This document shows positions 1 through 10,600 of a DNA stretch of 64,000 bases, one piece after another. Within the stretch, counting starts at the first letter, position 1; each line of letters starts with the position of its first letter. The position numbers were made by a program, and so were the translations under genes. The notes beneath the pieces are model-generated. The model was not told where the DNA came from. It made no database searches and saw only the letters and a program-made list of their open reading frames with translations. This stretch comes from Oxalobacteraceae bacterium (GTDB taxonomy: Bacteria; Pseudomonadota; Gammaproteobacteria; Burkholderiales; Burkholderiaceae_D): assembly GCA_947448025.1 (NCBI GenBank), contig CANFLV010000002.1:62001-126000 (forward strand), read 5' to 3'.

Positions 1-612
1 TGGATCGGTATTTCGATCGACATGTTCACGGCCGGCTACAACACACAAAAGGTCAAGAAGGAAGACCTGCCCAAGACCTGGGCCGAATTGCTCGATCCGA
101 AATGGAAGGGCATGCTCGGCGTGGAAGCGGAAGACCATACCTGGTTCGCCTATGTCCTGAATGACCTTGGTGAAGAAAAAGGCATACGGCTGTTCAAGGA
201 TATCGTCGCCACCAACGGCATGTCAGTGCGTAAGGGGCATTCATTGATGGGCAACATGGTCTCGTCCGGCGAAATTCCGCTGGCCTTGAGTCTGTATAGC
301 TGGGGCGCGGATCAGATCAAGGAAAAAGGCGGGCCGATTGAGCGTTTTCAGATCGGTGAGCCGATCGGTCATTTTCAGGGACTGGGCATGTTGAAGAAGG
401 CGCCGCATCCACATGCAGCGGTACTGTTCTTCGACTTCATGCTCAACGAGGGTCAGGAAATCATGGCCAAGCATCATGCCATAGCGACCAGCAATGCCTA
501 TGATCAGGCCAAGAAAAAATCGATCCGCTTCATCGACCCGGTGCAGGCCATCGACCTGAATGAAAAGCGCTCGGCGGTGTACCAGGATATCTTCGTCAAA
601 CGGACGAAGTAA
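1..612 (+). CDS. ABC transporter substrate-binding protein, C-terminal part (left edge)
   Basis: The reading frame is open from the first base, so the N-terminus and signal peptide lie outside the window; 203 residues remain. The text resembles the C-terminal lobe of family-1/6 extracellular binding proteins of the iron(III)/polyamine type: a lobe-crossing PKTWAELLDPKWKG segment, a Gly/Ser loop near GNMVSSGE, and a closing segment rich in FFDFMLNEGQ. Such periplasmic proteins deliver ligand to an inner-membrane permease-ATPase pair. The ligand cannot be told from this part; ferric iron, a small anion or an organic acid are all possible. It ends 82 bases before an aldehyde dehydrogenase on the same strand, separated by a hairpin. 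Family assignment is fairly safe, ligand unknown. Confidence 0.75.
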   Translation, partial: WIGISIDMFTAGYNTQKVKKEDLPKTWAELLDPKWKGMLGVEAEDHTWFAYVLNDLGEEKGIRLFKDIVATNGMSVRKGHSLMGNMVSSGEIPLALSLYSWGADQIKEKGGPIERFQIGEPIGHFQGLGMLKKAPHPHAAVLFFDFMLNEGQEIMAKHHAIATSNAYDQAKKKSIRFIDPVQAIDLNEKRSAVYQDIFVKRTK

Positions 613-626
613 TCGTGGGACTTGTC

Positions 627-660
627 GGACGAAATCCGGCGACTTCGCCGGTCGTCGTCC
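627..660 (+). other. intercistronic hairpin
   Basis: GGACGA(627-632) pairs with TCGTCC(655-660) and CCGGCG(636-641) with CGCCGG(646-651) across an ACTT loop, with a 3x3 internal mismatch. No T-run follows, so it is not a standard intrinsic terminator. It could reduce read-through or protect the upstream mRNA end. Confidence 0.5.
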
Positions 661-693
661 AGCATCCTCAATAATCATCAACGAGACTGCACC

Positions 694-2175
694 ATGCAAA
701 GCGCGCCACCCATCAAGCTCGACCTGCTAATCAATCTGCAGACCGAAGCGGCCGAACATTATTTTGAAGTGCGCGATCCAGGCAAATTCGCCGAGGTCGT
801 GGCGCTGGTGGCCACTGCCACGGCGCGCGATGTTGATGCGGCAGTCAAGGGCGCCTATCAGGCCTCGCTGATCTGGCGCGAAGTACCGGTGGCCGAGCGT
901 GGTCGGCGTCTGCTTGAAGCCGCCGAAGCGATGAAGGCGATCGCCGGCGAACTGGGCATTACGCTGGCGCGCGAGCAGGGTATGCTGCTGGCCGAGACCA
1001 AACGCGATGTCGCCAATGGCGTGCAGGCGATCCGCGAAGCCGTCGCCATCAGTGCCGCGTTTCTGGAAGCGGACATTCACGAAGACGGCGAGTCCCTGAT
1101 CCGCATCGAAAAGGCGCCGATCGGTGTGATCGCGGCCATCATTCCCTGGAATGCGCCGATGGGACTGGCCATGGGCAAGGTCGGGCCGGCTCTGGTGTGC
1201 GGCAATGCACTGGTGGTCAAGCCATCGCCATTTGCACCGGTCGCGCTGACGCAGGCGCTGCAGCTGCTGGCGGGATTTTTTCCGCCGGGGCTGATCAATG
1301 TCATCAACGGCGACGGCGAAGCGGGCCCGGCGCTGAGCCGTCATGCGCTGGTGGGCAAGGTTTCTTTCACCGGCAGTATCGCCACGGGCAGGGCGGTCAT
1401 GGCTGCGGCGGCCGGCACCGTCAAGAACATCGCGCTGGAATTGGGCGGCAATGATCCCGCCATCCTCCTTGACGATGCCAATCCCGATGAAGTCGTGCCG
1501 GAACTCGTGAAGCGGATATTCCCGCGTTCGGGTCAGGTCTGCTACGCGGTCAAGCGCATCTATGTGCCGCAAGCGCTGCATGACCGCTTTTACGATAGCC
1601 TCTGCGCCACGGTCGATCAGTTTCAGGTCGGTTACGGGCTCGATGCGCGCTCGACCCTGTCGCCGGTCAATAACCAGCATCAGTTCAATTATCTCCAGGG
1701 CTTGATCGAGCGCACCCGCGCTGCCGGCGGTGATGTGCGTGAGTTAGGTAGTAAGGTCGATGCCGATACCTGGCGCGATGGTTACTATCTGCGCCCGGCC
1801 GTGATCAGCCGCATTGCGCCGAATGCCGAAGTGGTCGTGGCCGAACAGTTTGGTCCAGTCATTCCGTTGATCCCCTACCGCACCGAAGAAGAGGCGCTGC
1901 AGATGGCCAATGGCACCGAACACGGATTGGCGTCATCGGTCTGGACTGGCGATTTCGAGCGTGGCTTGCAGCTGGCCAAACGCATCCAGGCCGGCGTCAC
2001 CTTCGTCAACAGTCACGCGCGCACCAGCCTGGGTGATCGGCACATGCCCTTCGGCGGCGTCAAGCAAAGCGGTATCGGGCGCGGGCGCACGACCATCGGC
2101 ATGGCTGAATACATCGAATACCATGCGATCAGCCTGAACAAGAAGAACCTCACGAATTTTCAAGCCACGCCTTGA
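694..2175 (+). CDS. NAD(P)+-dependent aldehyde dehydrogenase
   Basis: A 493-residue protein of the aldehyde dehydrogenase superfamily, which oxidises aldehydes to acids with NAD(P)+ in the cytoplasm. Visible hallmarks are the IPWNAPMG segment of the cofactor fold, KPSPFAP, the FTGS turn before the cofactor-binding helix, the general-base Glu in LELGGND, and the catalytic Cys in SGQVCYA. The C-terminal PFGGVKQSGIGR block is also typical. The frame is open further upstream from a TTG, but the ATG at 694 gives the usual N-terminal length. It may be co-transcribed with the preceding binding-protein gene. Substrate is not identifiable; succinate-semialdehyde/betaine-aldehyde type enzymes have this length. 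Confidence 0.93.
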   Translation: MQSAPPIKLDLLINLQTEAAEHYFEVRDPGKFAEVVALVATATARDVDAAVKGAYQASLIWREVPVAERGRRLLEAAEAMKAIAGELGITLAREQGMLLAETKRDVANGVQAIREAVAISAAFLEADIHEDGESLIRIEKAPIGVIAAIIPWNAPMGLAMGKVGPALVCGNALVVKPSPFAPVALTQALQLLAGFFPPGLINVINGDGEAGPALSRHALVGKVSFTGSIATGRAVMAAAAGTVKNIALELGGNDPAILLDDANPDEVVPELVKRIFPRSGQVCYAVKRIYVPQALHDRFYDSLCATVDQFQVGYGLDARSTLSPVNNQHQFNYLQGLIERTRAAGGDVRELGSKVDADTWRDGYYLRPAVISRIAPNAEVVVAEQFGPVIPLIPYRTEEEALQMANGTEHGLASSVWTGDFERGLQLAKRIQAGVTFVNSHARTSLGDRHMPFGGVKQSGIGRGRTTIGMAEYIEYHAISLNKKNLTNFQATP

Positions 2176-2199
2176 AATGACGGCGTTAAGACCCGAACC

Positions 2200-3246
2200 T
2201 CAGCGCCTGCTCAAGGGCAGCTCGACCCAGCGGTAAAACAGGAAGGCCGCCGCCACGCTGACGCCCCAGCACGCCAGAAAAGCGGCCATCGCCGCAGCCG
2301 GCGAGTCGCTCACTCCCAGCCGTGAAAATAGCGTATTGCCCAGCAGGCAAATCGGGAAGTGTACGAGGAACAGGGAATAGGAAATATTGCCTTGGACTGG
2401 CGCACCGCGCTCCTGCCCCTGCGGCAGCTCGGGAATGAAAAATTTGCGCCGCTGTAGTAATCCCAATACCAGTGCAATCACCAGTGCCAGTGCAATGCGC
2501 TCGCGAAAATCCAGCGCCAGCGCCGCGAGTCCGACTGTTGCCAGTATCAGTAAATGTGCGTTCGGCCGCCGACTGTCGGCAGACCAGGCCGCCACCGCGC
2601 CCAGTGCATACGCGCCGAAAAAATACACGGCCCAGTTATCCCAGGACGCATCGCGATTGAAGTAGAACAGCGAGGCCATCAGCAGCGCGATGACCAGCCA
2701 GCGTCCGGCGCGCCATTTACTGGCATAACTACCCAGCCAGAGCAGGAACACCAGCATCACATACAGCTGGAAATCAATCGCGATGTACCACACGCCGGCC
2801 GACAGTGAATCGTAGCCGAGCAGGTTCTGTAACAGGAAGACATGTGCCAGCGCTTGCGGCCAGCTTGGGGCAGCCGGAATGGAAATGTCCGTCATCCACT
2901 GTCGTGCCAGTAGTGCTGCCAGTATGGCCAGCGTGAGCGCAGCAAGGTAAGGCAGGATCAGGCGCCGGTAACGCTGGCGGATCAACTCAAACGGTGCGCC
3001 TGAAAAATGCTGGCCCGGACGGCTCAGGCTTTTACCTGCCAGATAGCCGGCGATGACGATAAACACCTGAACGGCACTGCGGGCGTATTCGTAGAGCCAT
3101 GAGATCAGGGTGGGATGTGCCTTGGCCAGCACATCGGAAATCGGGCCATAGGCGGCAAGATGATGCAGCACGATGAAATTCGATGCCAGCAATTTAAGCT
3201 GATCGAGGTGCGGCAGGCGTGACAGCGTTAAACTCAGCGCGCTCAT
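2200..3246 (-). CDS. acyltransferase-3 family membrane protein
   Basis: Integral membrane protein of the acyltransferase-3 (OafA/YrhL/NolL-like) family, about 348 residues from the ATG at 3246. Members O-acylate cell-surface sugars using cytoplasmic acyl donors. Visible marks are the N-terminal LDQLKLLASNFIVLHHLA segment with the family His, the RSAVQVFIVIAGYLAG helix, and about ten hydrophobic helices ending in a FLFYRWVELPLSRR tail typical of these enzymes. A TTG ten codons upstream is possible but less likely. It is convergent with the aldehyde dehydrogenase and lies downstream of the sulfatase-type gene on the same strand, so both may modify envelope glycans. The acceptor is unknown. Confidence 0.88.
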   Translation of the reverse strand: MSALSLTLSRLPHLDQLKLLASNFIVLHHLAAYGPISDVLAKAHPTLISWLYEYARSAVQVFIVIAGYLAGKSLSRPGQHFSGAPFELIRQRYRRLILPYLAALTLAILAALLARQWMTDISIPAAPSWPQALAHVFLLQNLLGYDSLSAGVWYIAIDFQLYVMLVFLLWLGSYASKWRAGRWLVIALLMASLFYFNRDASWDNWAVYFFGAYALGAVAAWSADSRRPNAHLLILATVGLAALALDFRERIALALVIALVLGLLQRRKFFIPELPQGQERGAPVQGNISYSLFLVHFPICLLGNTLFSRLGVSDSPAAAMAAFLACWGVSVAAAFLFYRWVELPLSRR

Positions 3247-3334
3247 TGTACGACTTCGGCAATCTGGTGCAGGCAACGCGGGATGCGGCTAGCGTCATCG
3301 ATGTGATTGCCCTGCGAACTTGAAAACATTCCCA

Positions 3335-5320
3335 TCATGGTGCCTGATGCTGCGGCGCACTTCGTGGAGCACGCAGTGCGCCCGACTTGAAGGCAGCTGA
3401 AGCAGTCTGGTAATAGGCAATCGCCTCCTGCAGCAAGGCAGGATCGATCTCGGCCGGCGTGGTCGCCCATGTCTGTGGATCGACGCGATAGCTCTCGACT
3501 TGCTGCTTGGGTAATAGCACCGTGAGCACACCATTTTTCATGTAACCAAGCTCCTGGTAATTACTGATAAAGGCTCGTTCCTGCGGCTGGCCTGCCGCAA
3601 ATATCGAGCGGCCAAAAAATTGATCGACGCCGGATTTACCGAGGATGTCGAGCAGCGTCGGCGCGATATCGATCTGACTCACGACCGGCTTGTACGTCGA
3701 AGGCGCCAACATGCCCGGAGCATAAAAAATCAGCGGAATATGATAGTTCTTCACCGGCAGCTTGCTCTTGCCAGCGACCGAGGCACAGTGGTCGGCGACG
3801 ATGACGAACAGGGTATCCTTGAACCAGGGTTTGGTTTTCGCCTCGCGGATGAATTTGCCGATCGCATAGTCCGTGTATTTGACGCCACCCTCGCGTCCGC
3901 CCGGCGACGGAATGTCGATTCTGCCATCCGGGTAAGTATAGGGACGATGATTCGTAGTGGTCATGATGTGCGCGAAAAACGGTTTGTCCGTGGCTGAGCT
4001 GGCATCGAAGGTCGTGAGCACATTGTCGAACATGAATTCATCGGCCACGCCCCAGATATTTTCGAACTGGACAGACGCTTTCGGGAAGTCGGTGCGGTCG
4101 ATGACCTTGTAATCATTGGCGCTGAAGTAGGCGTTCATGTTGTCGAAGTAACCGTAGCCGCCGTAGAAGAAATAACTGGATACGCCCTGGTCTTGCAATA
4201 ACTGACCCAGAGTCGACAGATGGGCGTTGCCGGGGCGGCGCACGATGGCCTGGCCGGGAACGGGCGGTGTGCCCAGCGACAGCGCTTCAAGGCCGCGCAC
4301 GGTGCGCGTTCCGGTCGCAAACACCTGCTCGAACTTCATGCCTTCGCGCGCCAGGGCATCGAGGTTGGGTGTGACGCCATTGGTGGCGCCGTAAGCACCG
4401 ACAAATGACGCTGACAGGCTTTCGACGGAAATCAGCACCAGATTGCGTGGCCGCCTCGATAGTGGCGCGGCGAGCGCGGATGCGGTTTGCGGCAGCAGCG
4501 CGGCGGGCTCGGGAAGCACGCCCAGGGGGACTCGTCTGACATCGAGCTTTTGCAGCGTCGCATTTGCCACTTCATGCGGGATGATGCGATAAAAGCGCTC
4601 GTAATCGAGCTCGTTGCGCCGCATCGCCGCCGCGAGGGAAAACAGACCGTTGCCCGACAATTCGGTCGCGTAGGCGTTATCCGCGAAGGTCATCTGGTCG
4701 ACATTGGCCAGTCGCAAAAACAGCGCCGGCAGCAGCAATGCTGCCAGTACCAGAGCTGCGCGCTGGGCGCGATCCACAGGGCGGCTGTCGGCACGCTGCA
4801 CCGTGCGTCTGAGCAGCAGTACGGTGATTCCGACTAGCGCTGCGATAGCGCTGACGATCATGCCGACCGGATAGGATTCGCGGATATTGCCGATCACTTC
4901 CTGCGTATAGATCAGGTAGTCGACCGCGATAAAATTGAAGCGGGTCGAAAACTCCAGCCAGAACGTCAGTTCAGCGACGGCGGCAAATAGCAAAAGGCTC
5001 ACCGTGACCCACAGCCAGATCAGGCGCAAGACGCCATGCCAGCGACTGTTACGCCAGCGGTTCGGCAATACGGCTTCATAAATCATCAAGGGAGCCAGCA
5101 GAAACACGGTAACCGTCAGGTCGAACCACAAACCCTTGGCGAAAATCACCGGCCACAATGCCATCGGTACTAATTCAATGCCAGTATTGCCGAGTAAAAT
5201 AAATCGGGTAAGCGTGTTAATACCAATCAGGATCAATCCCACCAACAGCGGCAGGCGAGGCATTTTTTGGGTCAAAATCCTGACAATTGTCATTCGTGGC
5301 AATTCATAAGCATCATTCAT
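3335..5320 (-). CDS. membrane-anchored sulfatase / LTA-synthase-like phosphoglycerol transferase
   Basis: 661 residues: about five N-terminal membrane helices (residues 20-190), then a periplasmic alkaline-phosphatase-superfamily domain. NLVLISVESLSASFVGAYG carries the first metal Glu, and the Thr of ATGTRTVRGLEA is the likely nucleophile. Further metal-site text is seen in HIMTTTNHRPY and VIVADHCAS. This layout matches LTA-synthase/MdoB-type enzymes, which move phosphoglycerol (or phosphoethanolamine) from membrane lipid to a glycan such as periplasmic glucan. The ATG at 5320 starts the longest frame; an internal Met at codon 10 is possible. The same-strand acyltransferase downstream is a plausible partner. 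The precise substrate is not deducible. Confidence 0.88.
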   Translation of the reverse strand: MNDAYELPRMTIVRILTQKMPRLPLLVGLILIGINTLTRFILLGNTGIELVPMALWPVIFAKGLWFDLTVTVFLLAPLMIYEAVLPNRWRNSRWHGVLRLIWLWVTVSLLLFAAVAELTFWLEFSTRFNFIAVDYLIYTQEVIGNIRESYPVGMIVSAIAALVGITVLLLRRTVQRADSRPVDRAQRAALVLAALLLPALFLRLANVDQMTFADNAYATELSGNGLFSLAAAMRRNELDYERFYRIIPHEVANATLQKLDVRRVPLGVLPEPAALLPQTASALAAPLSRRPRNLVLISVESLSASFVGAYGATNGVTPNLDALAREGMKFEQVFATGTRTVRGLEALSLGTPPVPGQAIVRRPGNAHLSTLGQLLQDQGVSSYFFYGGYGYFDNMNAYFSANDYKVIDRTDFPKASVQFENIWGVADEFMFDNVLTTFDASSATDKPFFAHIMTTTNHRPYTYPDGRIDIPSPGGREGGVKYTDYAIGKFIREAKTKPWFKDTLFVIVADHCASVAGKSKLPVKNYHIPLIFYAPGMLAPSTYKPVVSQIDIAPTLLDILGKSGVDQFFGRSIFAAGQPQERAFISNYQELGYMKNGVLTVLLPKQQVESYRVDPQTWATTPAEIDPALLQEAIAYYQTASAAFKSGALRAPRSAPQHQAP

Positions 5321-5761
5321 TCGCGCATTCTGCCAGACCTGCTTTGATCACGCTCAATATTGCTGAGTCAAATATCAGCAATGTTGCTTGCACCGCGCTC
5401 CTTAGCCAATTTAATCAGTAACGGGGTAGCTTGCATTGCGCTGTCCGCCTGGACGAAGCAGCTGGATCGGACACAATTGGCAATTCTGAAAAGCCCTGTC
5501 TGATTGTCGGTGCCATGCGCCCATGCGTGCACTGTAGAGTGGGCGCCAGCATATTTACGCGCTGCAATTTTTGCGCCGCGAGTGTTGCATTAAGTCCGCT
5601 TCCAAGCGCAAAACCAGCAATTTTCAAGTCAAAACAGTTGGAGATTTACGGCAACATATTTCATTGGGAAAAGAGCTAATCATAATGACCTGAAGAATCT
5701 TTGCTTTGAAAAAAGTATCCGGGATTTTTTTCGTTATGTGTTGCTTTTTTATGGAGTCCCA
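5321..5761. other. intergenic region between divergent genes
   Basis: About 440 bases separate the leftward sulfatase-type gene and the rightward tpsB-type gene. It has a higher A+T content near 5560-5750 and must hold promoters for both directions, though no convincing -35/-10 pair was found. Short frames here show no family resemblance. The only clear structure is the inverted repeat at 5355-5386. Confidence 0.6.
5355..5386. promoter_or_regulatory. imperfect 12-bp inverted repeat upstream of the sulfatase-type gene
   Basis: CAATATTGCTGA (5355-5366) is mirrored by TCAGCAATGTTG (5375-5386), 11 of 12 positions pairing around an 8-base centre. It lies 35 bases before the leftward start codon at 5320, so it could be an operator or a 5'-leader hairpin. 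Confidence 0.35.
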
Positions 5762-7615
5762 ATGGCTCATCATGTCTTTGCAACGGCACGGAAGTCACTT
5801 CATTACGGCAATATGCCGCTTCTCACTGCTACCAAAACGTCAGCAAGACGGGCCATTTGTTTATTACCACGGTCATTTGCTGCTGCCATCCACAATGACA
5901 ATGCAAACGGTTTCGCCTTGGCAGCCGCCCTGCGCAAACGGCGCATGCTACCCATGCGCGTGGGTATCCTCGTGATGATGCTGTTGAGCGGAACTGCTTA
6001 TGCCAACGACCAGCAAAATTCCGGTGAATTGTTACGACAACTGCAGACACCGGCATTGAAGGTCCCCAGCATGGACGCCGCCGTAATTACTACGCCGGCA
6101 CCGACGCGCACGGCACTGGATCCCGTTTCGGGGTTTCGTGTGCAAATCAAGAGCGTCAAGATCAGCGGTGCAAGCGTCTATACCGAAGCCGAATTGTTGG
6201 CCTTGCTGCAGGATTTGATCGGCAGGGAAACCAATCTCGCCGGCCTCGAGGAAATGGCCGATCGAATTACGCGTCACTATCGCAAAGATGGCTATATCCT
6301 CGTACGCGCTTATCTGCCGGCACAGGACATCAAGAATGGTGAAGTTGAAATCGCCGTCCTCGAAGGTCGCTATGACGCTATCAAGGTTGTCAGTGCGACT
6401 GCATTGACTCCGGCTGCACTCCCGTCAAATTTGCCGCTCAATGGCTTGAAGCAGGGCGCCATCATCAAGGAGGCGCCGCTTGAACGCGCCTTGTTGTTAT
6501 TGAACGATCGACCCGGCGTCATGGTTAGTTCCACATTGCAGCCGGGCGCCGAAGTCGGCACCAGTGACCTGGTCATTGACATCGCGCCGGGGCCGCCGCT
6601 CAGTGGTGGCGTTGAGCTCGATAATTTTGGCAGTAGCAGCACGGGCAAGAATCGCCTTGGGGCGGAAGTGCGCGTCAACAATCCCAGCGGCTATGGCGAC
6701 CTGATCACCATCAACGGGCGCTATAGCGGCACTGGCCTGCAATATGGCCGCATCGCGTATCAAGTCCCTGTTGGCGGTTACGGCAGCAAGGTCGGCGCCG
6801 CTTTTTCGGACGTCCATTATCAGCTTGGCGAGGATTTTGCCAGCTTGAATGCGGTGGGGCAGGCACGCACCGCAACGCTGTTCGGCATCCACCCCTTGAT
6901 CCGCTCGCGCCTGGCCAATCTCAATATGCAGCTCAGCGTCGATGGCAAACGTTTTCATGACAGTAACGCCAGCGCAGCGACTGCCAGCGACAAAGCCAGC
7001 GAAGTGTTCTCGCTCGCCTTTTCCGGAGATGTGCATGACCAGTTTGGCGGCGGCGGCGTCACCGCTTTGAGCGCCAGTCTTACTGCCGGCCAGCTGCACC
7101 TTAATAGCGCCGATGCGCAGGCGACCGACGACGCAACAGCGCAAACGAGCGGCCGCTTCGGCAAGATCAATCTGTCGGCCCTGCGCCTGCAAACCATCAC
7201 GGCGCGCGCCAGTTTGTATGGCGCTTATACCGGTCAATGGGCTTTCAAGAATCTCGATTCCTCCGAGAAGATGTCACTGGGCGGATCCGCTGGTGTACGC
7301 GCCTATGCGCCCGGTTCGACGCCGGCCGATTCAGCGCATTTGCTCACGCTCGAATTACGTCACACGCTCACGCCGAAATGGCAGCTCGCCACTTTCCTCG
7401 ATGTCGGCCGCGCCACGATCAACAAGACCCCCTGGGCCACGGCGACAGCGGCAAATTCCGCCACGCTGGCCGGCTCTGGCATTCAGCTGAGCTGGACTGA
7501 GGGCGATGACTTCGGCGTACGCGCCTACTACGCGCGCAAGCTTGGTACCGACCCGACGACTGCCGATGGCAGCGATCGCTCGCGCTTCGGCATGCAATTC
7601 GCGAAGTCGTATTAA
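5762..7615 (+). CDS. two-partner secretion outer-membrane transporter (TpsB, ShlB/FhaC family)
   Basis: Outer-membrane pore that exports the adjacent giant exoprotein. From the ATG at 5762 (GGAG five bases upstream) it has 617 residues: an unusual 60-residue basic lead, a signal-like helix (MRVGILVMMLLSGTAYA), a proline-rich linker, a POTRA-type region (VQIKSVKISGASVYTEAEL to EIAVLEGRYD), and a long C-terminal beta-barrel with aromatic end (FAKSY). The short segment LSGGVELDNFGSSSTGKNR is the usual junction into the barrel. A later ATG (5945 or 5954) would give a conventional signal peptide but lacks a ribosome-binding site. It is followed after 72 bases by tpsA on the same strand. Role in secretion is well supported by neighbour and architecture. 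Confidence 0.93.
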   Translation: MAHHVFATARKSLHYGNMPLLTATKTSARRAICLLPRSFAAAIHNDNANGFALAAALRKRRMLPMRVGILVMMLLSGTAYANDQQNSGELLRQLQTPALKVPSMDAAVITTPAPTRTALDPVSGFRVQIKSVKISGASVYTEAELLALLQDLIGRETNLAGLEEMADRITRHYRKDGYILVRAYLPAQDIKNGEVEIAVLEGRYDAIKVVSATALTPAALPSNLPLNGLKQGAIIKEAPLERALLLLNDRPGVMVSSTLQPGAEVGTSDLVIDIAPGPPLSGGVELDNFGSSSTGKNRLGAEVRVNNPSGYGDLITINGRYSGTGLQYGRIAYQVPVGGYGSKVGAAFSDVHYQLGEDFASLNAVGQARTATLFGIHPLIRSRLANLNMQLSVDGKRFHDSNASAATASDKASEVFSLAFSGDVHDQFGGGGVTALSASLTAGQLHLNSADAQATDDATAQTSGRFGKINLSALRLQTITARASLYGAYTGQWAFKNLDSSEKMSLGGSAGVRAYAPGSTPADSAHLLTLELRHTLTPKWQLATFLDVGRATINKTPWATATAANSATLAGSGIQLSWTEGDDFGVRAYYARKLGTDPTTADGSDRSRFGMQFAKSY

Positions 7616-7687
7616 GGTCTGACCCGATCAGATGCAGCGCAGCCTACATGTCTGCGACTTTCTTAATCATTCAATGAGAAGCCTGCC

Positions 7688-10600
7688 ATGAACCACGTCT
7701 ACCGAATTATCTGGAGCGATGCGACCAATACCTTCATTGCCGTTGCCGAAACCGCAGGCTGTCGCGGCAAACGCAGCCTGGGCAAGCGTGCGCGTGCATT
7801 GCGCGCACTTGCGCTGGCGACGAGCCTGATCGCTGGCGCAAACGCCTTGGCTAGTCCGACCGGCGGCACCGTCAGCGCCGGCCAGGGCAGCATCGTCAGC
7901 AGCGGCGCCGTTACGACCATCAATCAGACTACGCCAAAGATGGCGATCAACTGGCAGGGCTTCAATGTTGCCGCCGGCGAGACCGTCAATTTCGTGCAGC
8001 CCGGTAGCAGCGCGGTCGCCTTGAACCGGGTGCTGGGCACCGATGGCACACAAATCCTCGGCAAGCTCAATGCGAACGGTCAGGTGTTCATTCTCAATCC
8101 GAATGGCGTTTTGTTTGGCAAGAACGCCCAAGTTTCTGTCGGCGCTCTGGTGGCTTCGACGCTGCAGATGTCGGACAGTGACTTCATGACGGGGAAGATG
8201 ACCTTTTCTGGCCAGGGCGGCGCGGTCACGAATTACGGCAAGATCACGGCCACTGACGGCGGTTATGTCGCGCTTCTCGGTGGCAAGGTGAGCAATGCGG
8301 GTACGATTGTGGCGAAAATGGGCGGGGTCGCGCTTGGTGCGGGGGAACAGGTGACGCTCGACTTCAGCGGCGATGGCTTGCTCAAAATGGCAGTCGATCG
8401 TGGCTTGGCGGATGCGCTGACGAGGAACAGCGGCTTGATTCAGGCGGATAGCGGCAGCGTCATCATGTCAGCCAAGTCGGCCGATGAATTACGTGCCAGT
8501 GTGGTCAATAACGACGGCGTGATCCAGGCGCGTTCGCTGGAAAATCACGGCGGCGTGATTCGACTTTCAGGCACGCAAATTCTCAATAGCGGCACCCTTG
8601 ATGCAGCCGGTAGCGGCAGCGCGAACGGCGGCAGCATCGCCGTTGATGCCAGTTACGCGATGCAGAACAGCGGCAGTCTTAATGTCAGCGGTGCGCAGGG
8701 CGGCAGCATCAAGGTCAACACGCATAACCTGATCGACATGGGACAGTACGACGCCAGCGGTTCGGTGCAGGGCGGCAGCGTCATGATCGTGGCCGATAAT
8801 CATATGGAGCAGACGACGGCTGCCACGCTCAAGGCCGATGGCGGCGAGGGCAGCGGGGGCACGATACGCATCTTTGCTGCGCATGATGCCTGGCTCTCGG
8901 GTAGCGCATCGGCGAATGGCCGCACGGGCGGCGAGATTGCCGTGACATCTGCCGATCTGGTCATGGCGGGGGCAAATGTCCGTGCCACAGGTCAGGATAG
9001 TGGCGGGCGCATCCGTATCGGCGGTGGCTGGCAAGGTGGCGACGCAGACTTGCGCAATGCCGGGCAGACGCGCCTGGTCGACACTCATCTGGACGTCAGC
9101 GCAACTGACAAAGGCAATGGCGGCACGGCGGTAGTCTGGTCAGATAATTCGACGCTGTTTGGCGGGCAGATCGATGCCAGGGGCGGTGCGACTGGCGGCG
9201 ATGGCGGCAAGGTGGAAGTGTCCAGCCATGGGCAGCTTGGCTTTGGCGGCAATGTCGATACGGCGGCGCCAAAAGGACGTAGTGGGCAGCTGCTGCTGGA
9301 TCCAAAAAATATTGAAATTGTGGACTCGGTGTCGGGGATGATGATATTGCCGCTGGCAGGATTTGTACCCGCTGCGGATGTGCAATTCGGTGGCGCCAGC
9401 ATCGTTGAAGTACCCTTAAGTAACGCCATGTTGATCGCTTCCCCGCACGAAAAATACCTCACCACGGGTGACAACGGTGGCGCGGTGCGTTTGTACAACA
9501 GCACGACGGGCGCGCTCTATGGGACCTTATCTGGGACTAGTGCCGGCGATCAAGTGGGCAGCGGCGGCATCACTGCTTTAAACACTGGCGTTGTTAATGG
9601 AAATTACAATTACATTGTCAGCTCACCCATGTGGAGCAATCCCGATGGGAATGCAAAGGTCGGCGCTGTTACCTGGCTAGGCTCGGGGCTGACTTTGCCA
9701 GCCAGTATCAGCACCTCGAATAGCCTGATCGGTTCCACCACCAATGACCAGGTTGGCAGTGGCGGCATCGTCGTGTCAACGTATGCCAATAGCCTGGGAA
9801 ATTATCTGGTGAAATCGCCTTTATGGAGCTCCGCCGGCACAAGCCAGAGGGTAGGAGCGGTAAGCCTCGGAAGTGGCACCAGTGGGATAATAGGCATCGT
9901 CAGTAACAGCAGCATTCCTAACGGCGGTAACAGTCTGTCCGGTAGTACAACGGACGATCAGGTCGGCAGTGGCGATGTGACATTTCTGCCTTCGGGTAAT
10001 TACGTTGTCAGTTCGCCGTCGTGGCATTATGTTTCGAATGGTGTGACAAAGTCCAATGCCGGTGCCGTTACTTACATGCAAGCCAGCGCGCCATCCGGTG
10101 TCGTAGGGGCTGTCAACAGTTTGTTCGGCACGACCCAAGGTGATCAGGTCGGCAGTGGTGGCATCACCGTTCTGGGCAACAGCAATTATCTCGTCAGTTC
10201 ACCTAATTGGAGTATTTCAAACGGTAATGCAAATGTTGGTGCAGTCAGTTTCGGCTCTTCAGCCGGCGTAAAAGGGATAGTCGATAGCAGCAATACCGCT
10301 AACGGCAACAGTCTGACCGGTTCCACAGCCGGCGACATGGTGAGTAGCGGCGGGATTGAAAAACTCACGAATGGCAATTTCGTCGTGATGTCGCCGAACT
10401 GGGGCAATGGCACGGCGAATTCCAAGGCAGGCGCCGTTACCTGGGGAGGTTCGACAACGGTACTGACCGGCGTCGTCAGTGCTACGGGTAATAGCCTCAC
10501 CGGTAGCAATAGAAATGACCAGGTCGGCAGCGACGGCATTGAGGCGCTCACAAATGGTAATTATGTCGTGGTGTCGCCGCACTGGGCGAATGGCACAGCA